In this document: positions 5,537 through 6,487 of the stretch, in pieces
Position numbering within the stretch: position 1 is the stretch's first letter
Layout: every line of letters starts with the position of its first letter
Origin: Chloroflexota bacterium
GTDB taxonomy: Bacteria; Chloroflexota; Limnocylindria; Limnocylindrales; CSP1-4
NCBI GenBank assembly: GCA_027457005.1
Contig: DAIDTV010000018.1
Span: forward strand, 1 to 6,487
Direction of reading: 5' to 3'
DNA: 6,487 nt
Made by a program: the position numbers and the translations under genes
The notes under the pieces: model-generated
Told to the model about the DNA's origin: nothing
The model's database searches: none
Seen by the model: the letters and a program-made list of their open reading frames with translations, nothing else

Positions 5537-5569
5537 TGGATGGCCCGGGTGTCCCGCTCGCGCCATCCA
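5537..5569. promoter_or_regulatory. Inverted repeat in divergent promoter region
   Basis: TGGATGGC at 5537-5544 and GCCATCCA at 5562-5569 are exact 8-base reverse complements. Inside them CGGG (5546-5549) and CCCG (5553-5556) can form a second short stem. The element is about 100 bp from the hydrolase start and 150 bp from the flavodoxin start. It could be an operator for a dimeric regulator of either gene, or an RNA hairpin. No regulator gene is adjacent. Confidence 0.5.
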
Positions 5570-5719
5570 ACGGCGGGCCCCACGGGCGTCGCGTTGGCCG
5601 TCGGGGAGCGACCTTCAGCCCTTGGAGCGGACGTGCCGAACCTCCATCCTCGCCCCCGGCATAACCACACGGCGGAACCCGGCCGGACCGGGAGAGGTCA
5701 GACTCGACGAGGTGTCGAC

Positions 5720-6241
5720 ATGAAGGCGGTCGTGGTGTACGAGTCACTGTGGGGGAACACGGCCGCGGTCGCCCGCGCGATCGCCGAGGGCATCGGCCCC
5801 GGTGCCGAGCCCCTCTCGACCGACGAGGCGACGGCCGCCGTCATGGCCGATGCCGACCTGGTCGTCGCCGGCGCCCCGGTGCTCGGATTCCGGCTGCCGA
5901 CGGAGGCCATGCGGCAGAGCGTCCTGAGCAGCGAACGCAACGCGCCGGTTCCCCCCGATCTCTCCCACCCGTCGATGCGCATGTGGCTCCAGGAAAACGC
6001 GCCGGGCCACGGCAGGTACGCGGCGTTCGAGACGCGGATCTGGTGGTCGCCCGGCGGCTCGGTCGGCGCCATCGCCAGCGAACTCGAACGCGCCGGGTAT
6101 GTGGCGGTGGCGAAGCCGCGCAAGTTCGTGGTCAGGGGCAAGTACGGCCCGCTGCGGGAGGGCGAGATCGAGCGCGCGAGGCAGTGGGGCGCCGAGCTCG
6201 CCAGGGCGATACGCGCGGAACCGGCCGGCGTCACCAGGTGA
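5720..6241 (+). CDS. Flavodoxin-like family protein
   Basis: The 173-residue protein begins with the flavodoxin-fold strand and phosphate-binding loop, MKAVVVYESLWGNT (GNT at 12-14), where FMN phosphate is held. ADLVVAGAPVLGF at 45-57 fits the third strand and its following loop, and SPGGSVGAIASELERAGY at 110-127 fits the later loop and helix. The C-terminus has GPLREGEIERARQWG (143-157), a pattern I associate with actinobacterial flavodoxin-family proteins of about this length. It is soluble, with no signal or membrane segment. It likely binds FMN and carries out electron transfer or quinone-type reduction, but the partner is unknown. The ATG at 5720 has GAGG seven bases upstream, and the residues upstream of it in frame are not conserved in character. 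The decarboxylase gene follows 91 bp later on the same strand. Confidence 0.85.
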   Translation: MKAVVVYESLWGNTAAVARAIAEGIGPGAEPLSTDEATAAVMADADLVVAGAPVLGFRLPTEAMRQSVLSSERNAPVPPDLSHPSMRMWLQENAPGHGRYAAFETRIWWSPGGSVGAIASELERAGYVAVAKPRKFVVRGKYGPLREGEIERARQWGAELARAIRAEPAGVTR

Positions 6242-6332
6242 CCCGCGGCACTGCCGTCGTGGTCGCGATGGGCCGCTGCGCCGACCCCTACCATGGCGGC
6301 GCGCGCGATCACCGTCCGCGATGGAGGGTCTG

Positions 6333-6487
6333 ATGGACGAAAGTGAGCTGCTGCGGCGGACAGCCGACCTGGCCGACACGTTTCTTGCTGGTCTCGACGA
6401 GCGCCGGGTGAGCGGCGCGGTCGACCTGGCCGCCCTGCGGGCATCGCTCGGCGGTCCCCTGCCGACCGCCGGCGAGGAGCCCCTGCG
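6333..6487 (+). CDS. Probable PLP-dependent (group II type) decarboxylase, N-terminal fragment
   Basis: Only 51 codons are visible before the right edge. The sequence MDESELLRRTADLADTFLAGLDERRVSGAVDLAALRASLGGPLPTAGEEPL matches the start of actinobacterial pyridoxal-phosphate decarboxylases of the aromatic/glutamate decarboxylase group: a helix, then a GLDERxV motif, then a VDLAALRAxLGGPLP segment. The catalytic lysine and cofactor-binding residues lie beyond the window, so activity cannot be judged. The ATG at 6333 has GGAGGG four bases upstream. An in-frame ATG at 6321 overlaps that ribosome site and is less likely. It may be cotranscribed with the flavodoxin gene or have its own promoter in the 91-bp gap. 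The family call rests on recalled similarity of the N-terminus only. Confidence 0.65.
   Translation, partial: MDESELLRRTADLADTFLAGLDERRVSGAVDLAALRASLGGPLPTAGEEPL

Larger units (their letters stand above)
5436..5719. other. Divergent intergenic region between hydrolase and flavodoxin genes
   Basis: These 284 bases must hold the promoters of both neighbouring genes. They contain a strong inverted repeat (5537-5569) and a weaker one, CCAACG at 5567-5572 with CGTTGG at 5592-5597. For the plus-strand gene, TTGGAG at 5622-5627 and CATCCT at 5645-5650 have 17-bp spacing and could be a weak promoter; this is tentative. No coding sequence is supported. Confidence 0.45.

Noticed and set aside
3855..5723. 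Very long plus-strand open frame of 622 codons across the cyclase leader and hydrolase
   Set aside because: The product is low-complexity and the opposite strand carries conserved GGDEF and alpha/beta-hydrolase genes with good ribosome sites. It is an antisense shadow.
1..6487. A single new multi-gene system (defence, biosynthesis or mobile island)
   Set aside because: Genes alternate strand with gaps, have ordinary housekeeping-type families and uniform composition, and show no integrase, transposase or flanking repeats.

Overview
This is a very GC-rich stretch of bacterial DNA, probably from an actinobacterium-like lineage (Actinomycetota, possibly Thermoleophilia or a relative). The base composition, the strong G/C bias at third codon positions, and the similarity of the flavodoxin-like and PLP-decarboxylase starts to actinobacterial families all point that way, but there is no rRNA or marker gene to settle it. 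The window holds seven protein genes, two of them cut by the edges. I see no tRNA, rRNA, insertion sequence or CRISPR array.

From left to right: the 5' end of an ArsA/Get3-type ATPase (1-147, minus); a glycerophosphodiester phosphodiesterase family gene (298-1071, minus); a divergent intergenic region with a 24-bp tandem repeat and several hairpins (1072-1418); an 11-TM NRAMP-family transporter with an altered metal site (1419-2780, plus); a membrane-bound GGDEF diguanylate cyclase (2788-4020, minus, tail to tail with the transporter and only 7 bp away); a gene-free leader region (4021-4394); a membrane-anchored alpha/beta hydrolase (4395-5435, minus); a second divergent intergenic region with a clear inverted repeat (5436-5719); a flavodoxin-like protein (5720-6241, plus); and the first 51 codons of a probable PLP-dependent decarboxylase (6333-end, plus).

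The genes alternate strand with sizeable gaps, so the window looks like a mosaic of single-gene or two-gene units rather than one operon or a defence or biosynthetic island. Possible transcription units are the phosphodiesterase followed by the ATPase (151-bp gap or less), and the flavodoxin followed by the decarboxylase (91-bp gap). No shared pathway is evident. The themes are membrane transport, membrane-lipid or ester hydrolysis, second-messenger signalling and redox.

The least ordinary features are the NRAMP homologue, which keeps the metal-site Asp and Met but has lost the usual Asn and both TM6 His, the 4.6-copy 24-bp repeat just upstream of it, and the structured leaders of the phosphodiesterase and diguanylate cyclase genes.
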